Shown here: piece by piece, positions 1-11,300 of the stretch
How the letters are laid out: each line of letters opens with the position of its first letter
Position numbering within the stretch: position 1 is the first letter of the stretch
DNA from: Elephas maximus indicus
Lineage: Eukaryota > Chordata > Mammalia > Proboscidea > Elephantidae
DNA: 64,000 bases
NCBI RefSeq assembly: GCF_024166365.1
Contig: NC_064838.1
Coordinates: forward strand, 75,904,001 to 75,968,000
Direction: 5' to 3'
The notes under the pieces: generated by a model
Seen by the model: the letters and a program-made list of their open reading frames with translations, nothing else
Databases searched by the model: none
Told to the model about the DNA's origin: nothing
Program-made: the position numbers and the translations under genes

Positions 1-1131
1 TATTTCTTTAGTCAGTCTGGCAAATGGTTTATCAATTTTGTTCATTTTTTCAAAGAACCAACATTTGGTTTTGTTAATTCTTTCAAGTGTTTTTCTGTTC
101 TCTAATTCATTTAGTTCAGCTCTAATTTTTATTATTTGTTTTCTTCTGGTGCCTGATGGATTCTTTTGTTGCTCACTTTCTATTTGTTCAAGTTGTAGGG
201 CCAGTTCTCTGATTTTGGCTCTTTCTTCTTTTTGTATGTGTGCATTTATCGATATAAATTGAGCTCTGAGCACTGCTTTTGCTGTGTCCCAGAGGTTTTG
301 ATAGGAAATGTTTTCATTCTCTTTGCATTCTATGAATTTCTTTATTCCCTCCTTAATGTCTTCTATAACCCAGTCTTTTTTGAGCAGGGTATTGTTCAGT
401 TTCCAAGTATTTGATTTCTTTTCCCTAATTTTTCTGTTATTCATTTCCACTTTTATGGCCTTTGGTCTGAGATGATGCTTTGTAAAATTTCGATGTTTTG
501 GATTCTGCAAAGGTTTGTTTTATGACCTAATATGTAATCTATTCTAGAGAATGTTCCATGTGCGCTAGGAAAAAAGTATACTTTGCAGCATTTTGGTGGA
601 GTGTTCTGTATAAGTCTATGAGGTCAAGTTTGTTGATTGGGGCAATTAGGTCTTCCGTGTCTCTGTTGAGCTTCTTACTGGAAAGTGGTGTGTTGAAGTC
701 TCCTACTATAATTGTGTAGGTATTTATCTCACTTTTCTGTCCTGTTAAAGTTTGTTTTATGTATCTTACAGCCCTGTCATTGGGTACATAAATATTTAAC
801 ATGGTTATATCTTCCTGGTCAATTGTCCCTTTAATCATTATGTCATGTCCTTCTTTATCATTTGTGGTGGATTTAACTTTAAAGTCTATTTTGTCAGAAA
901 TTAATATTGCTCCTCCTGCTCTTTTTTGCATGTTGTTTGCTCGATATATTTTTTCCATCCTTTGAGTTTTAGTTTGTTTGTGTCTCTAAGTCTAAGGTGT
1001 GTCTCTTGCAGGCAGCATATATATGGATCGTGTTTCTTTATCGAGTCTAAGATTCTCTGTCTCTTTATTGGTGCATTTAGTCCATTTACATTCAGTGTAA
1101 TTATATATAAGTATGTGTTTAGTGCTGTCAC
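1..1131 (-). pseudogene. L1 ORF2 N-terminal (endonuclease) part, frameshifted
   Basis: Reading from 1131, the protein starts MTAL and continues with the L1 endonuclease signature [17 protein letters not shown] and then ICCLQETHL, which holds the catalytic Glu. A frameshift near 930-960 moves the reading to the 958-539 frame ([14 protein letters not shown], then VGDFNTPLS). Further breaks occur near 540. ORF2p would nick target DNA and prime reverse transcription; this copy cannot make a complete enzyme. The RT domain lies outside the window. Confidence 0.9.
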
Positions 1132-1580
1132 TTTGATGCCTTTTTATGTGGGTTGTTGACAATTTCATTTTTCCACTTTTTTGTGCTGAGACTTTTTCTT
1201 TGCAAATTGTGTGTTCCTCATTTTCATAGTATTTGGCTTTATGTTTGCTGAGTTGTTATGTTTTTCTTGGTTTTTATTTTGAGTTCTGGAGTTATACCTC
1301 TTTATTGTTACCTTAATATTTACCCTATTTTTCTAAGTAAAAACCTAACTTGTATTGTCCTATATTGCCTTGTATCCCTCTCCATATGGCCTTTCTATGC
1401 CACCTGTATTTAGTCCCTCTTTTCGATTATTCTGATCTTTTACATATTGACCTCAGTGATTCTGTTTTGAGCGTTTTTTTTCTTTTCAAAATTAATCTTA
1501 ATTTGTTTTTGTTATTTCCCTATTTTTGTTGGTATCAGGATGTTCTGTTCTGTGACCTTGTGTTGTGCTGGTATCTGATA

Positions 1581-2602
1581 TTATTGGTTTTCTGACCAAA
1601 CAATTTCCTTTAGTATTTCTTGTAGCTTTGGTTTGGTTTTTGCAAATTCTCTAAGTTTGCATTTATCTGTTTTAATTTCACCTTCATATTTTAGAGAGAG
1701 TTTTGCTGGATATATGATCCTTGGCTGGCAATTCTTCTCCTTCAGTGCTCTATGTATGTCATCCCATTGCCTTCTTGACTGCATGGTTTCTGCTGAGTAG
1801 TGTGAACTTATTCTTATTGATTCTCCTTTGTAGGAGACCTTTCTTTTATCCCTGGCTGCTTTTAAAATTTTCTCTTTATCTTTGGTTTTGGCAAGTTTGA
1901 TGATAATATGTCTTGGTGATTTTCTTTTTGAATCAATCTTAAATGGGGTTCGATGAGCATCTTGGATAGATATCCTTTCGTCTTTCGTGATGTCAGGGAA
2001 GTTTTCTGCCAACAGAACTTCAACTATTCTCTCTGTATTTTCTGTTATCCTTCCCAGTTCTGGGACTCCAATTACACGCAAGTTATTTTTCTTGATAGAG
2101 TCCCACATGATTCTTAGGGTTTCTTCATTTTTTTAGATTCTTGTATCTGATTGTTTTTCAGCTATATTGGTGTCTCTTCTCTTGTCCTCCAGATCCCCCA
2201 CCCTGCATTCCAATTGCTCGAGTTTGCTGCTCTGGCTTCCTGATGAGTTGTCTAATTCTGTCATTTTACTGTTAATCTTTTGGATTTCTGAATGCTGTCT
2301 CTCTATGGATTCTTGCAGCTTATTAATTTTTCTACTACGTTCTTGAATAATCTTTTTGAGTTCTTCAACTGCTTTGTCAGTGTGTTCCTTGGCTTTTTCT
2401 GTAGATTGCCATATTTCATTTCTGAGGTCATCCCTGATATCTTGAAGCATTCTGTAAATTAGATTTTTATATTCTGCATCTGGCAATTCCAGGGTTGTAT
2501 CTTCATTTGGGAAAGATTTTGATTCTTTATTTTGGGGGGTTGTGAAGCAATCATGGTCTGCTTCTTTATGTGGTTTGATATCAACTGCTGTCTCCGAGCC
2601 AT
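1581..2602 (-). pseudogene. L1 ORF1 (RNA-binding protein), broken
   Basis: The start codon at 2602 gives MARRQQLISNHIKK. The frame is lost and resumes at 2486-2133, a charged coiled-coil stretch (QESIERQHSEIQKINSKM), then again at 2108-1581 with the RRM and C-terminal domain (MWDSIKKNNLRVIGVPE, RTPFKID, IIIKLAKTKDKEKILKAAR, QPRIIYPAKLS). This is the usual ORF1p order: coiled coil, RRM, CTD. ORF1p normally forms trimers and binds L1 RNA. At least two frame breaks remove function. Confidence 0.9.
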
Positions 2603-4172
2603 CTCTAAGATATTATAGTGATTTATTCTATATTTGCTCACTGAGATTTATCTTGTTTTGTTTTCTTTCGATATACGTAGATGGGCTACTAGATTGCACT
2701 GTCTTGATTGTTGTAGCCCTTGACTCACTTATGTCCTTTTATCAGCTGGTTTGGGCTGTTACCAGATATATAAGCCTAAAAGTCCGTTCACTATTCTTGA
2801 GTAGAATCTGATTTTGGGTCATCAAGTGTGTGGTGCAGACTGTCACTTATCCACTAGAGAAGTAGTGGTGATAGTTGTGTGCACCAGATTCTAGTAGCAA
2901 CAGGGGGTCAAACTCCAGGGGGGGCAGGATGTTGACAGGCTTCCCCCTAGTGTCAGTGAGGTAGGTGTGTCTCTATTCCTCAACCACTTTGGTGGGTGGG
3001 CTCTGCAGCTGTACCTTAGGCCCCCAATGCAAGTACCTCTACAGATTGGTAGGTGTCACCCTCCTTAGACCCCTGAGGCAGGAGGCTAGGTGGTCTGGGG
3101 GGAGCTTCAGCCCTCAGTTCCCTGTTGTGGGTCAGTGAGGGCTCTGTGGAATAAGCAGAGTTATCAGACCTGGGAAACTTGTCTTTCCGGTAATCTGCTA
3201 AAACAATTACAGTCAGATCCTTATCAGAATTGCCTTTGTGTTATAATAGCCACCTTGTTCCCTGTAGGGATGAAAGCCCCAGACTGTGGATCACATATGT
3301 TTGGCTGGATCTGGTTCTGTGTTTTCAGTCCAATTAGGGAAGGATTTTTGGTCCCTGGGTTTTTTGTGGTTTCTTCTCTCAGGCCAGGAGAATGGGTTAG
3401 AAAAGACCAAAAAAAAAAAAAAGAAAAGAAAGAAAAACCGCAGCGCAGTTCACTCTCTGGCTCAGGAAATTCCAATGTTAATGAAGCCGTCTGGGAAGGT
3501 GAGGGGAGGGTTCAGATAAATAGGAGAGAGTACCACCCAGGAATATAGACAAAGTTACTTACCTTGCTTGGAATGACTGTTTTATCTGAGATTCCCGAGG
3601 GGCGGGCGTGTTGACTGTGTGTACTGGCTTGGTCGAGATTGCCCCTGAGGGTCAAGCTTGCGTCCTGTGCTTGTGCTGTCTCAGAAGCTGTGGTCAGTTC
3701 CTCCGCTCCCAGTCCAAAGCCCAGCGCCAAGGTTCCCGGGCTGGGACGCTGCACTTCAGGCTCCAAAACCAGTCACTGCCTCCCGGTGACTTCTCCTCCT
3801 GTCAGCCGCATCGCTGCACTGCCTGTGTGCACTGGCTGGGCTTCCCCTGAGGTCACTTCTGGGGGCTAGGGCTGCGTCCCCTGTTTGCACTGTCTCAGGA
3901 TGCCATGCTCAGCTCCCCTGCGCCCAGTCCAAAGCCTGGCGCCAAGGTTTTCTGACTGGGATGCTGGCTCCAGTCTCCAAAAACAGTCATTGCTTCCCCA
4001 TGGTTGCTCGTTCTCAGTCTCTGTCACTCAGGTCAGCTCTTTAGATCTGTGTTTGATGGTCAGGGTTCGTAGATTGTCGTGTATGTGATTGATTCACTTG
4101 TTTTTCTCAGTCTTTGTTTCAAGAGGGATCCAAGGTAGCTTCTACGTAGTCAGCCATCTTGGCCCTGCCTCC
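2603..4172 (-). promoter_or_regulatory. L1 'A' 5'UTR with two promoter monomers and an unspliced 5'UTR intron
   Basis: This non-coding 5'UTR lies between the YY1-type 5' end and the ORF1 ATG. Two related, moderately GC-rich units of about 150-230 bp sit at roughly 3640-3870 and 3871-4030; each holds a 'CCAGTCCAAAGCC' segment and a 'tgggacgctg/tgggatgctg' segment. The part closest to ORF1 keeps a segment, 3169-2605, bounded in sense by CAG|GTCTGA and TTAG|AGATGG. The equivalent segment is missing from L1 'B'. A poly-A/poly-purine run at about 3411-3435 lies inside the UTR. Confidence 0.7.
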
Positions 4173-4173
4173 T

Positions 4174-4533
4174 GACACCTATTTTATAGGTCTCACTGTG
4201 GTTGCCAATGGTGGAGCCATCTGTATGGTATTTTTTGTCCTTCTACTAATCTCCTATGGGGTCATCCTAAGCTCCCTGAAGACTAACAATCAGGAAAGGA
4301 GGTGCGAAGCCCTGTCCACCTACAGCTCCCACGTCACAGTGGTTGTCCTCTTTTTTGTGCTGTGTATTTTCTTGTATGTTAGACCTGTTTCCAACTTTGC
4401 CATTGATAAATCTATGACTGTGGTTTTTACAGTTATCACTCCCATTTTCAATTCTCTGGTTTACACCTTGAGAAATTCTGAGATGAAAAAATGCTATAGA
4501 AAAAATCTGGGGTGGAAAGTTAACCAAAAGTAG
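4174..4533 (+). pseudogene. Olfactory receptor (OR4-like), 3' half left after L1 insertion
   Basis: About 120 codons stay open from extracellular loop 2 to the stop: [17 protein letters not shown] (ECL2/TM5), [12 protein letters not shown] (TM5 end with the SY motif), [19 protein letters not shown] (TM6) and TLRNSEMKK (helix 8). The usual NPLIY of TM7 reads NSLVY. The first half, with TM1-TM4 and the DRY motif, is absent here because L1 'A' joins directly upstream; it should lie left of the window on the far side of that L1. Family placement as OR4 (class II) is by motif similarity. Not translatable as a receptor. Confidence 0.88.
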
Positions 4534-5689
4534 AATAAGAATTTGTGTCCACACTGAAAATACCATTGCTAAATCTTTAAAGTAACAAATAGGCAGTTAA
4601 TTATCACAATGAATGATTAAGTCAATTCAACAGATTCTCTAGGAATACTAGTCTTTATTGATGCAAAGGCATAAAAAAAAATTGAATAAATTACTCTTCC
4701 AGGTTAGAATTAACCTAACAAATAGAGACCTTCTGAAGGCCAGATAAAAGGCACAGGTTTTTTTTTTTTTTTCCTTTTATAAATATAAGTAAAACTAAGC
4801 TTACATTGTAATTTTATTTTTCTCAGTATATGCTGAAACAGGACTTAGAAGAAATTCTTTTGTTTTTTCCTCTTTAAAAAAAATGTAAATCAAGTTACTT
4901 TCTGAAAATTTTCTATCATCCAAATTCATGAGAAAACAATTTGACAAATCCTTAGAACAAATTTTTGAGGCCAAGGGTGTGATTTTAAAATTTTACTGTT
5001 CATTATTCTATTAGCACAACAGCTTTTTTTTTTTTTTTTTTTTTTAGCTCCACTATGCATTTTGTGTTTAAGACTACTTCTGTTCCTCTGGGCAATGTCT
5101 ATGCATTTGCAATTCTATATGTTTAAGAGGGCCGTGATATTATGTTTGGTTTGAGACACCATTAGTGAGCAATTTTGATAGATGGGATGTGGTTGATGAA
5201 GAAAACTCCTTCTAGTTCTTGATTAGAGGAAAGATACTATTTCACCAAGGATTTGAAAATCACATTAATCTAAGTCATAAACATATTTTATATTTTCCTC
5301 ACTAGTTATCATGTGCATGTTTTTTATAATTCTGAAATGAGTAGGTAGAGCTTCCAATTTTGTCTCCATAAACTTGAAGATATATAAAGTAATGTGTTAT
5401 TTTGCATAAGCAGCATGTTCCCTAAAAATCGTAGTGTAAACTTTAAATGTAAACTCTTTTCACACGTAGGCTTAGTCATGATTTGTTTTGGCAAAAGGAA
5501 AATTTCGCTTTTTATGCAAAAAAATAAGTTCTTCTCAGTCTACAGCCTAAGCAGGAACATCCCAAAGCCAGAAAGCAGAATGTTCTCAGTGTAATATGGT
5601 ACATTATCTATGCTAAACAAGTGTTTACTTTTCTAACTAAAAGACAGATTTTAGAACTTTTCTTATTTTTAAGTTTTAGTGTACAATTT
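4534..5689 (+). other. No gene seen; AT-rich 3' flank of the OR fragment
   Basis: AT-rich sequence with T-rich runs (about 4759-4772 and 5024-5045). I see no conserved protein or RNA motif. It has no inverted counterpart on the right side of the window, so it lies outside the inverted repeat. Confidence 0.5.
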
Positions 5690-6920
5690 TTCATGTATAT
5701 CCAACAACATATGCAATTATTTATAAATCTCGTAGCCGCCTACCTAGAATATTACTAATATCATTGAAACTCCCTGATTACACTTCTCTGATGCCATTCC
5801 GCCCCCTCTCCTCAAAAGTAATCCCAATCTTAATTTTTTAATCACAGTTAAAAATAGTTTAACTATGTATGTGTGTATCCTTAAAGTGTATTGTTTACAT
5901 TTTCTTATTCCTTACTTTTTAAAAAATTACTTTCTGTTGCCCATAGTTTTCTGAATCTTAACTTTTGTCACTCAGTGTTAAGTTTCTAAGATTTGATTAT
6001 GTTTTTCTTGCTGCATATGATTTAATTGTTTGAATATGCCACAGGTTATGTACAATTCTCTAGTCAGTGTTCATATGGATCATTTCAAGTTTTTGTTATC
6101 ATACACAGTGTCACTGTGGACATTCTAAAAGAAATTATTTTGTGTTAAATAGGGTATTTACATGTTCACTTTAACAGCTGGTTGCAATTTTTTCCTTAAG
6201 AGGTATCATCAGTTATACTCCTGCCACCAGAGTTGAACAGTTCCATTACTCTATATATTTACCAACACCAGATGTTGTAGATGCTTGATATTTTGGCCAT
6301 TCAATGGGTATAAAACTGTGATTTCACTGTGGTTTTAATTTGCATTTTGTATTTCTATTGAAGTTGAATATATTTTCCTGTTTATTAGACATCACTTTTC
6401 CCCTCTTCTATGAGTTGTATATCTATGTCTTTTGACAGTTTTTCTACTGGATTGTTTTTCCATTACTAAATTGTATATGTACCTTGTGTACTAATTCTTT
6501 ATTTTTGTTTATAAGTAGTAAAAAAGGCTTTTTCCTGTTTGTGATTTTTCTTTTTATGCTTTTAACATTTCATTTGAAAAATAGTAACTTCTTAATGTAG
6601 TTAAATTTCTCAGTCTTTATGTGTTTGGTTAGCTCCTCTAAAACCAAAACCCATTGCTGTCAAGTCGATTCTGACTCATAGAGACCTATAGCAGAGAGTA
6701 GAACTGCCCCATATGGTTTCCGAGGAGCAGCTGGTGGTTTTGAATGGCCGAGCTTTTGGATAGCAGCCTAACTCTTAACTACTGTACCACCAGGGACAGG
6801 AAAATATTCTATATTGTCTTCTAAAGATTTCAGTAATTTGAATTTTTATCATCCAATTGTAGTCTACCGAATATTTTATTTTTGTAGCTAAACATGGCAT
6901 CAGTAATGTATTCTTCCTGC
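5690..6920 (-). mobile_element. Old, degraded L1 fragment (ORF2 3' part)
   Basis: The + strand resembles the antisense of an ancient mammalian L1 ORF2 3' region: 'tttaatttgcattttgtatttc', 'ttttggccattcaatgggta' and 'ctcctgccaccagagttg' are decayed versions of segments also visible in the young L1s here (for example 13190-13330). No frame stays open. A SINE at 6637-6798 splits it, and it appears to resume at 6799-6920. Confidence 0.6.
6637..6798 (-). mobile_element. AfroSINE
   Basis: Reverse-orientation SINE. The + strand reads 'cattgctgtcaagtcgattc', then 'agaactgccccatatggttt', then 'cttaactactgtaccaccag', the antisense of tail, body and A-box. An A-rich stretch precedes it at 6637-6650. 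It is inserted within an older L1 fragment. Confidence 0.88.
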
Positions 6921-7072
6921 CCCTTTCCTCAGAATAGGAGCCTCAAATTCCATGTAAATGTAATGAAACAATGAGTGTGTTCATTAGTAGACACATTTCT
7001 TCTGTGGCCACTAGGGTTTCCAAGCATACCAAGCTCAAAATTTTGAGGAAGCATCAAAAGAAGATGAATGGA

Positions 7073-7345
7073 CAGGAGAAAGATGTAGCAGTCTGCTTCT
7101 GTAAAGGTTATAGCCTTGAAAACACTATAGGGCACTTCTACTCTGTCTTCTGGGGTCACTATGAGTTGGAATTGACTTGATGGCAATGTTTTTGTTTTGG
7201 TCTATTACTCATAAAGAAGGAGCCCTCGTACTGCAACATGTACGCACTAGGCTGCTAAATGATAGGTTGGTGGTTAGAACCCATCCACTGGCTCTGCAGG
7301 GGAAAGACCTGGCAATCTGTTCCTGTAAAGATTATGGCCCAGCTT
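7073..7345 (+). mobile_element. Two partial AfroSINE copies, head to tail
   Basis: 7073-7205 is a SINE 3' part ('gcagtctgcttctgtaaagg', 'cactatgagttggaattgac'). 7216-7345 is a SINE 5' part ('ggagccctcgtactgcaaca', then a degenerate B-box region and 'ggggaaagacctggcaatct'). Each lacks the other half. The same pair occurs inverted in the right arm at 61670-61940, so it predates the duplication. Confidence 0.75.
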
Positions 7346-7514
7346 AGGGGATAATGAGTTTATGTTAATTGTGGAGGAACAACTCACAAAAGGAAGATGA
7401 GTATTGTTGCACAACTCAAGGAATATAATCAATGTAACTGAGTTGTACTTGTAGAAATTGTTGAATTGGTGTATATTCTGCTGTGTATATTATCAAACAC
7501 AACAAAAAAATAAA
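7346..7514. repeat. Unassigned interspersed repeat, shared by both arms
   Basis: The + strand contains 'ttgttgcacaactcaaggaa' and 'tagaaattgttgaattggtg'. The right arm holds the reverse complement at about 61520-61665. It may be the 3' end of an older LINE, but I could not assign it. Confidence 0.45.
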
Positions 7515-8100
7515 CTATTGAGAAAAGAAGACAAAAGGAAAACACAGTCACTGTGCCAAAAGAATTAGTCTAAGTTCAACCATTTCAGCAGGTAGCATAT
7601 AATCAAGAACTGATGCTACTGAAGGAAGAAAATCTAAGCTGTGCTGAAGGCATTGGTGAAAAACAAGGCTTCAGGAATTGACGGAATCCCAGTTGAGATG
7701 TTTCAGCAATGGATACAACCCTGTAAATTCTTCACAACTTCAATCTTTTATCCATTTATCATGATGTTGCTTATTGGTCCAGTTGTAAGGTTTTTCTTTT
7801 CTTTATGTTGAGGTGCAATCCATACTGAAGGCTGTGGCCTTTGATCTCCATCAGTAAGTGTTTCAAGTCCTCTTCACTTTCAGCAAGCAAGATTCTGCAA
7901 TCTGCATAATGCAGGTTTCAATATAGAGCTCATAAAATGAGATAAATGATATATAATGTTAAATTCAATATTTTGAAAGGCATTGTGGAGAAAGGTTTCT
8001 TATTTTCATTAGATCATGTCACAGATGTAGCCACTCACATATCAAACACAGTTTTAAAACCAAAGTATTGTTGTTGAAAACCAAAAAAAAAAAAAAAAAA

Positions 8101-8253
8101 AACTGTTGTCATCGAGTTGAATCTAACTCATATCGACCCCATAGGACAGAGAAGAACTGCCCCATGGGGTTTCCAAGGAGCTCCTGATGGATTCGAACTG
8201 CCAAACATTTCTGATTAGCAGCCATAGCTCTTAACCACTATGCCACCGGGATT
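8101..8253 (-). mobile_element. AfroSINE with long poly-A
   Basis: The + strand shows an A-run at 8082-8101, then the antisense SINE: 'gttgtcatcgagttgaatct', 'gaagaactgccccatggggt', 'cttaaccactatgccaccgg'. The right-arm equivalent near 60730 shows no SINE, so this copy appears private to the left arm. Confidence 0.88.
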
Positions 8254-8490
8254 TCAAACATCATTGAGGGTGAAGCAAAAAACGCATGAAAATGAATGGG
8301 GAAATTACTGTGAGAGAAGATTCCAAGCATCCATTTTCTAAGGAGATGTTGTGTGCAAGACTCTGTGGAGGAAACATCGTTGAACAGGGCATGAAATTTT
8401 TGGCAAAAAGTTTGTGATCTTCTCAAATTTATTATTGGCCCTTTTGTTTCCAGGCTCTGACACCTGAGTTCAACATCTTCAAAAGAATGC

Positions 8491-9412
8491 ATGGAAAATA
8501 GAAACGTTGTGACTCAGTTTTTACCCCTAGAACTCATTCAGTATCCTGAGGGGCAAAAAGTTTCACTTGTTACATTCTTACGCATCTACATTGTGAAGGT
8601 AGTGGACAATCTGCTCATCATGGTGACAATCATGGCCAGCCAATCCTTAGGTTCCCCGTATATATTTTTTTCTCACCTTTTTATTATTTATATATACTGT
8701 ATTTTCTACTTCTGTTACTCCCAAAATGAGCATAGACAAGATCTATGAGAAAAAGACCATTTCCTCCCATACTTGCATGGCACAAGTCTTTATAAATCAT
8801 TTATTTGCTGATGCTGAAGTTATTCTTCTGGTGGTGATGGCCTATGACTCATTATGTGGCCGTTTGTAAACCTTTTCATTATTTGGTGACCATGAATTGG
8901 TGGATGTGTGTTCTCATGCTATTGGTAGCCTCAGTTGGGGGCTTTGTACACTCTTTGGTTCAATTTCTCTTTATTTATCTGTTCCCTTTCTGTGGCCCCA
9001 AAGTCATTGCCAACTTTGTGTGTACTGTGTATTCCTTATTGAAACTTGCTTGCATGAACAATTACGTCACTGGACTTTGTATGACAGCCAATGGAGGGCC
9101 AATTTTCACTGCAATCTTCTTCATCCTACTAATGTTCTATGCGGTATCTTACACTCCTTGAAGGAAAACATCTGTCCATCCCATATCACGGTGGTCATTT
9201 TATTCTTTATTCTCTGTATCTTCCTGTATGCAAGGCCCAAATCTACCTTTTGGGTTGATATATTCATGACTATGGTTTTAGCTTTCATAACCACTATGTT
9301 CAGCCATTTAATCTATCTATATTTTTTTATACCCTGAGAAACTCAGGAATGGAAAATGTCTTGAGGAAACTTTGGAGTAAAAAAAGTGGCCTTAGTTGGA
9401 AGAGGGCTGTAG
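8491..9412 (+). pseudogene. Olfactory receptor (OR4-like) pseudogene, left copy
   Basis: The start codon at 8491 gives MENRNVVTQFLPLELIQYPE, an OR N-terminus, and TM1 with DNLLIMVTIMASQSLG. The frame is lost in a T-run near 8665-8675. Later frames give [10 protein letters not shown] (before a 1-bp insertion at the DRY site near 8848), HYVAVCKPFHYLVTM, FPFCGPKVIANFVC (ECL2), [20 protein letters not shown] and TM5 before a stop near 9161. TM6 is SHITVVILFFILCIFLYARP; the KALSTC stretch before it is missing. The natural stop is TAG at 9410-9412, reached only across another indel. Full-length (about 310 codons) but with several frameshifts. Inverted paralogue of 59602-60513. Confidence 0.92.
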
Positions 9413-10074
9413 CCCTCATTCAGAACATGATATTCATTATTTCACAGAACAAAGGAACATTTTCACTATCAGTGATCTCATTCTTTATCATTCTCCTTGG
9501 ATTCTTCAGCCTATTTATTTTTCAACTTATATTTAAATTATTCTTTATATAAGTGGAATATATTATAGCCCTTAGACATAAAGAAAATTTCATAGGTTTA
9601 ATCCCCTATATATGGACTCATAAGGTGTTAAGTTACTTTGGTAGACAACAATTTTTGTTTTTTTTTCAAATTCTTGTTTGTGAAGCACGGTACCTTTCTG
9701 GAACATAAAAATGTGACCTAATTGAACTTATTTCTTTTAGTCCAAGACAGTGAGGTTTTAAAATCAAAAATTCAGATTTTTAGGATAGTTAATCCAACAA
9801 AAAAATAAGTGATGTGGTTAAATTAATTAAATTTCCATGACATGTTCAAAGATGAGGATAAATTCTTAATAAATGAATTTAATTAATTATTTTGTACTGT
9901 AATGAAGCAAGGATAATAAGGTATCATATAGTTGGTTTTGTGTATTGTGACTGATTTTTTTGGATAGAAAAGTTGTTTATCCCCATTTAGTACATTTTTT
10001 TTAGACTAATAGGCCTCCTCCAGTAGTTGAAATATGTATTTAAAGTCACTCATATCACAGATAGTTCAAAAATG
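9413..10074 (+). other. No gene seen; AT-rich flank shared by both arms
   Basis: Non-coding 3' flank of the OR pseudogene. Its reverse complement lies at 51136-51609 and 59470-59601 (split there by L1 'E'); for example 'gaaaatttcataggtttaat' here faces 'aacctatgaaattttctttg' there. No motif otherwise. Confidence 0.6.
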
Positions 10075-11300
10075 GTTGTAGCAGTATGTCCACAAGGAAC
10101 TGCAAGAAATTCAAGCTGAATTCAAAAGAGGACATCATTGCTGATGTCAGATCGATCTTGGCTGAAAGCAGAAATACCAGAAGATGTTTACCAGTATTTT
10201 ATTGACTATGCAAGGGAATTGGAGTGTGTGAATCATAACAAATTATGGATAACATTGCAAAGAATAGAAATTTCAGAGCATTTAGCTATGCTCTTGAAAA
10301 AAAAAAAAATGCTCTTGAGGAACCTGTAAATAGACCAAGAGGCAGTCTTTTGAACAGAACAAGGGGATATTGAGTGCTTTAAAATCAGGAAAGATATGCA
10401 TCAGGGCTGTATTCTTTCACCATACTTATTCAATCTGTATGCTGAGCAAATAATCTGAGAAACTGTACTATATGAAGAAGAATGTGGTATCTGGATTGGT
10501 GGAAGACTCATTAATAACTTAAGATATGCAGGTGATACAACCTTGCTTGCTGAAAGCAAAGAGAACTTGAAACACTTACTGATGAAAATCAAAGACTATG
10601 CCCTTCAGTATGGATTGCACCTCAACATAAAGAAAATAATCCTCACAACTAAACCGATAAGCAACATCATGATAAATGGAGACAAGATTGAAGTTGTCAA
10701 GGATTTCATTTTACTTGGATCCACAATCAATGCCCATGGAGGCAGCAGTCAAGAAATAAAGTATTGCATTGGGCAAATCTGCTCCAAAAGATTTCTTTCA
10801 AGTGTTGAAAATTAAAGATGTCACTCTGAGGACTAAGATGTGCCTGACCCAAGTCATGATATTTTCAATCACCTCATATGCTTGTGAAAGCTCTACAATG
10901 AATAAGGAAAACTGAAGAAGAGTTGATGTCTTTAAATTATGGTGTTGGTTTAGAATTTTGAATGTACCATGGATTGCCAAAAGAATGAGCAAGTCTTTCT
11001 TGGAAGAAGTACAGACAGGGTGCTCCTTGGGAGGGAGGATGGCAAGACTTTGTCTCATGTACTTTGGGCATGTCTTTCAGTAGGGACCAGTCCCTGGAGG
11101 ACATTATGCTTGGTAAAATAGAAGGTCAGAGAAAAAGAGGAAGACACTGGATGAGATGGATTGACACAGTGGCTGCAACAATGGACTCAAATATAGCAAT
11201 GATTGTGAGGATGCTACAGGATCAGGCAAAGTTTAGTTCTGTTGTACTTATGGTGGCTATGAGTTGGAACCATACTCAATGGGGCCTAATAATAACAACA
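10075..11300 (+). mobile_element. RTE (BovB-type) LINE, RT to 3' end, inactive
   Basis: Plus-strand RTE reverse transcriptase and C-terminal part. Recognisable pieces: SFDYA-like 'attgactatgcaagggaatt', 'catcagggctgtattctttc' (HQGCILSPYLFNLYAEQII) and the catalytic box near 10525 reading RYAGDTTLLAESKE instead of YADD, so the first catalytic Asp is lost. Then LHLNIKK, IEVVKDFILLGSTINAHGGS and DTVAATMDSN. The 3' end 'gtggctatgagttggaacc' followed by ACAACA repeats resembles the SINE tail. Premature stops interrupt it. Partner: 49695-51135 (minus). Confidence 0.85.

Larger units (their letters stand above)
1..4172 (-). mobile_element. L1 LINE 'A', 5' part, interrupts an OR gene
   Basis: A minus-strand L1 runs off the left edge of the window. 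In sense order it has a 5'UTR (4172-2603), ORF1 (2602-1581), an inter-ORF spacer (1580-1132) and the endonuclease end of ORF2 (1131-1). The 5' terminus carries CCAAGATGGC (minus strand, about 4153-4162), a YY1-type site placed as in other mammalian L1s. The base after the 5' end resumes an OR reading frame, so the insertion broke that gene. The right copy of the target duplication is probably 4173-4185 (sense strand begins AAAA); its partner lies outside the window. Frameshifts in both ORFs make this copy inactive. Confidence 0.93.
7051..7925. mobile_element. Rearranged RTE (BovB-type) LINE fragment with SINE insertions
   Basis: 7051-7072 and about 7515-7722 match RTE in plus orientation (RT region: 'aaaaacaaggcttcaggaat' encodes KNKASGIDGIPVEMF). 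At about 7722 the sense flips: 7723-7920 is RTE on the minus strand ('caacttcaatcttttatcca', 'ctgaaggctgtggcctttga', then the antisense of the LLAESE segment near 7880-7905). The arrangement recurs in the right arm at 60905-61460. Between the first two blocks lie SINE material (7073-7345) and an unassigned repeat. No coding frame survives. Confidence 0.75.
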
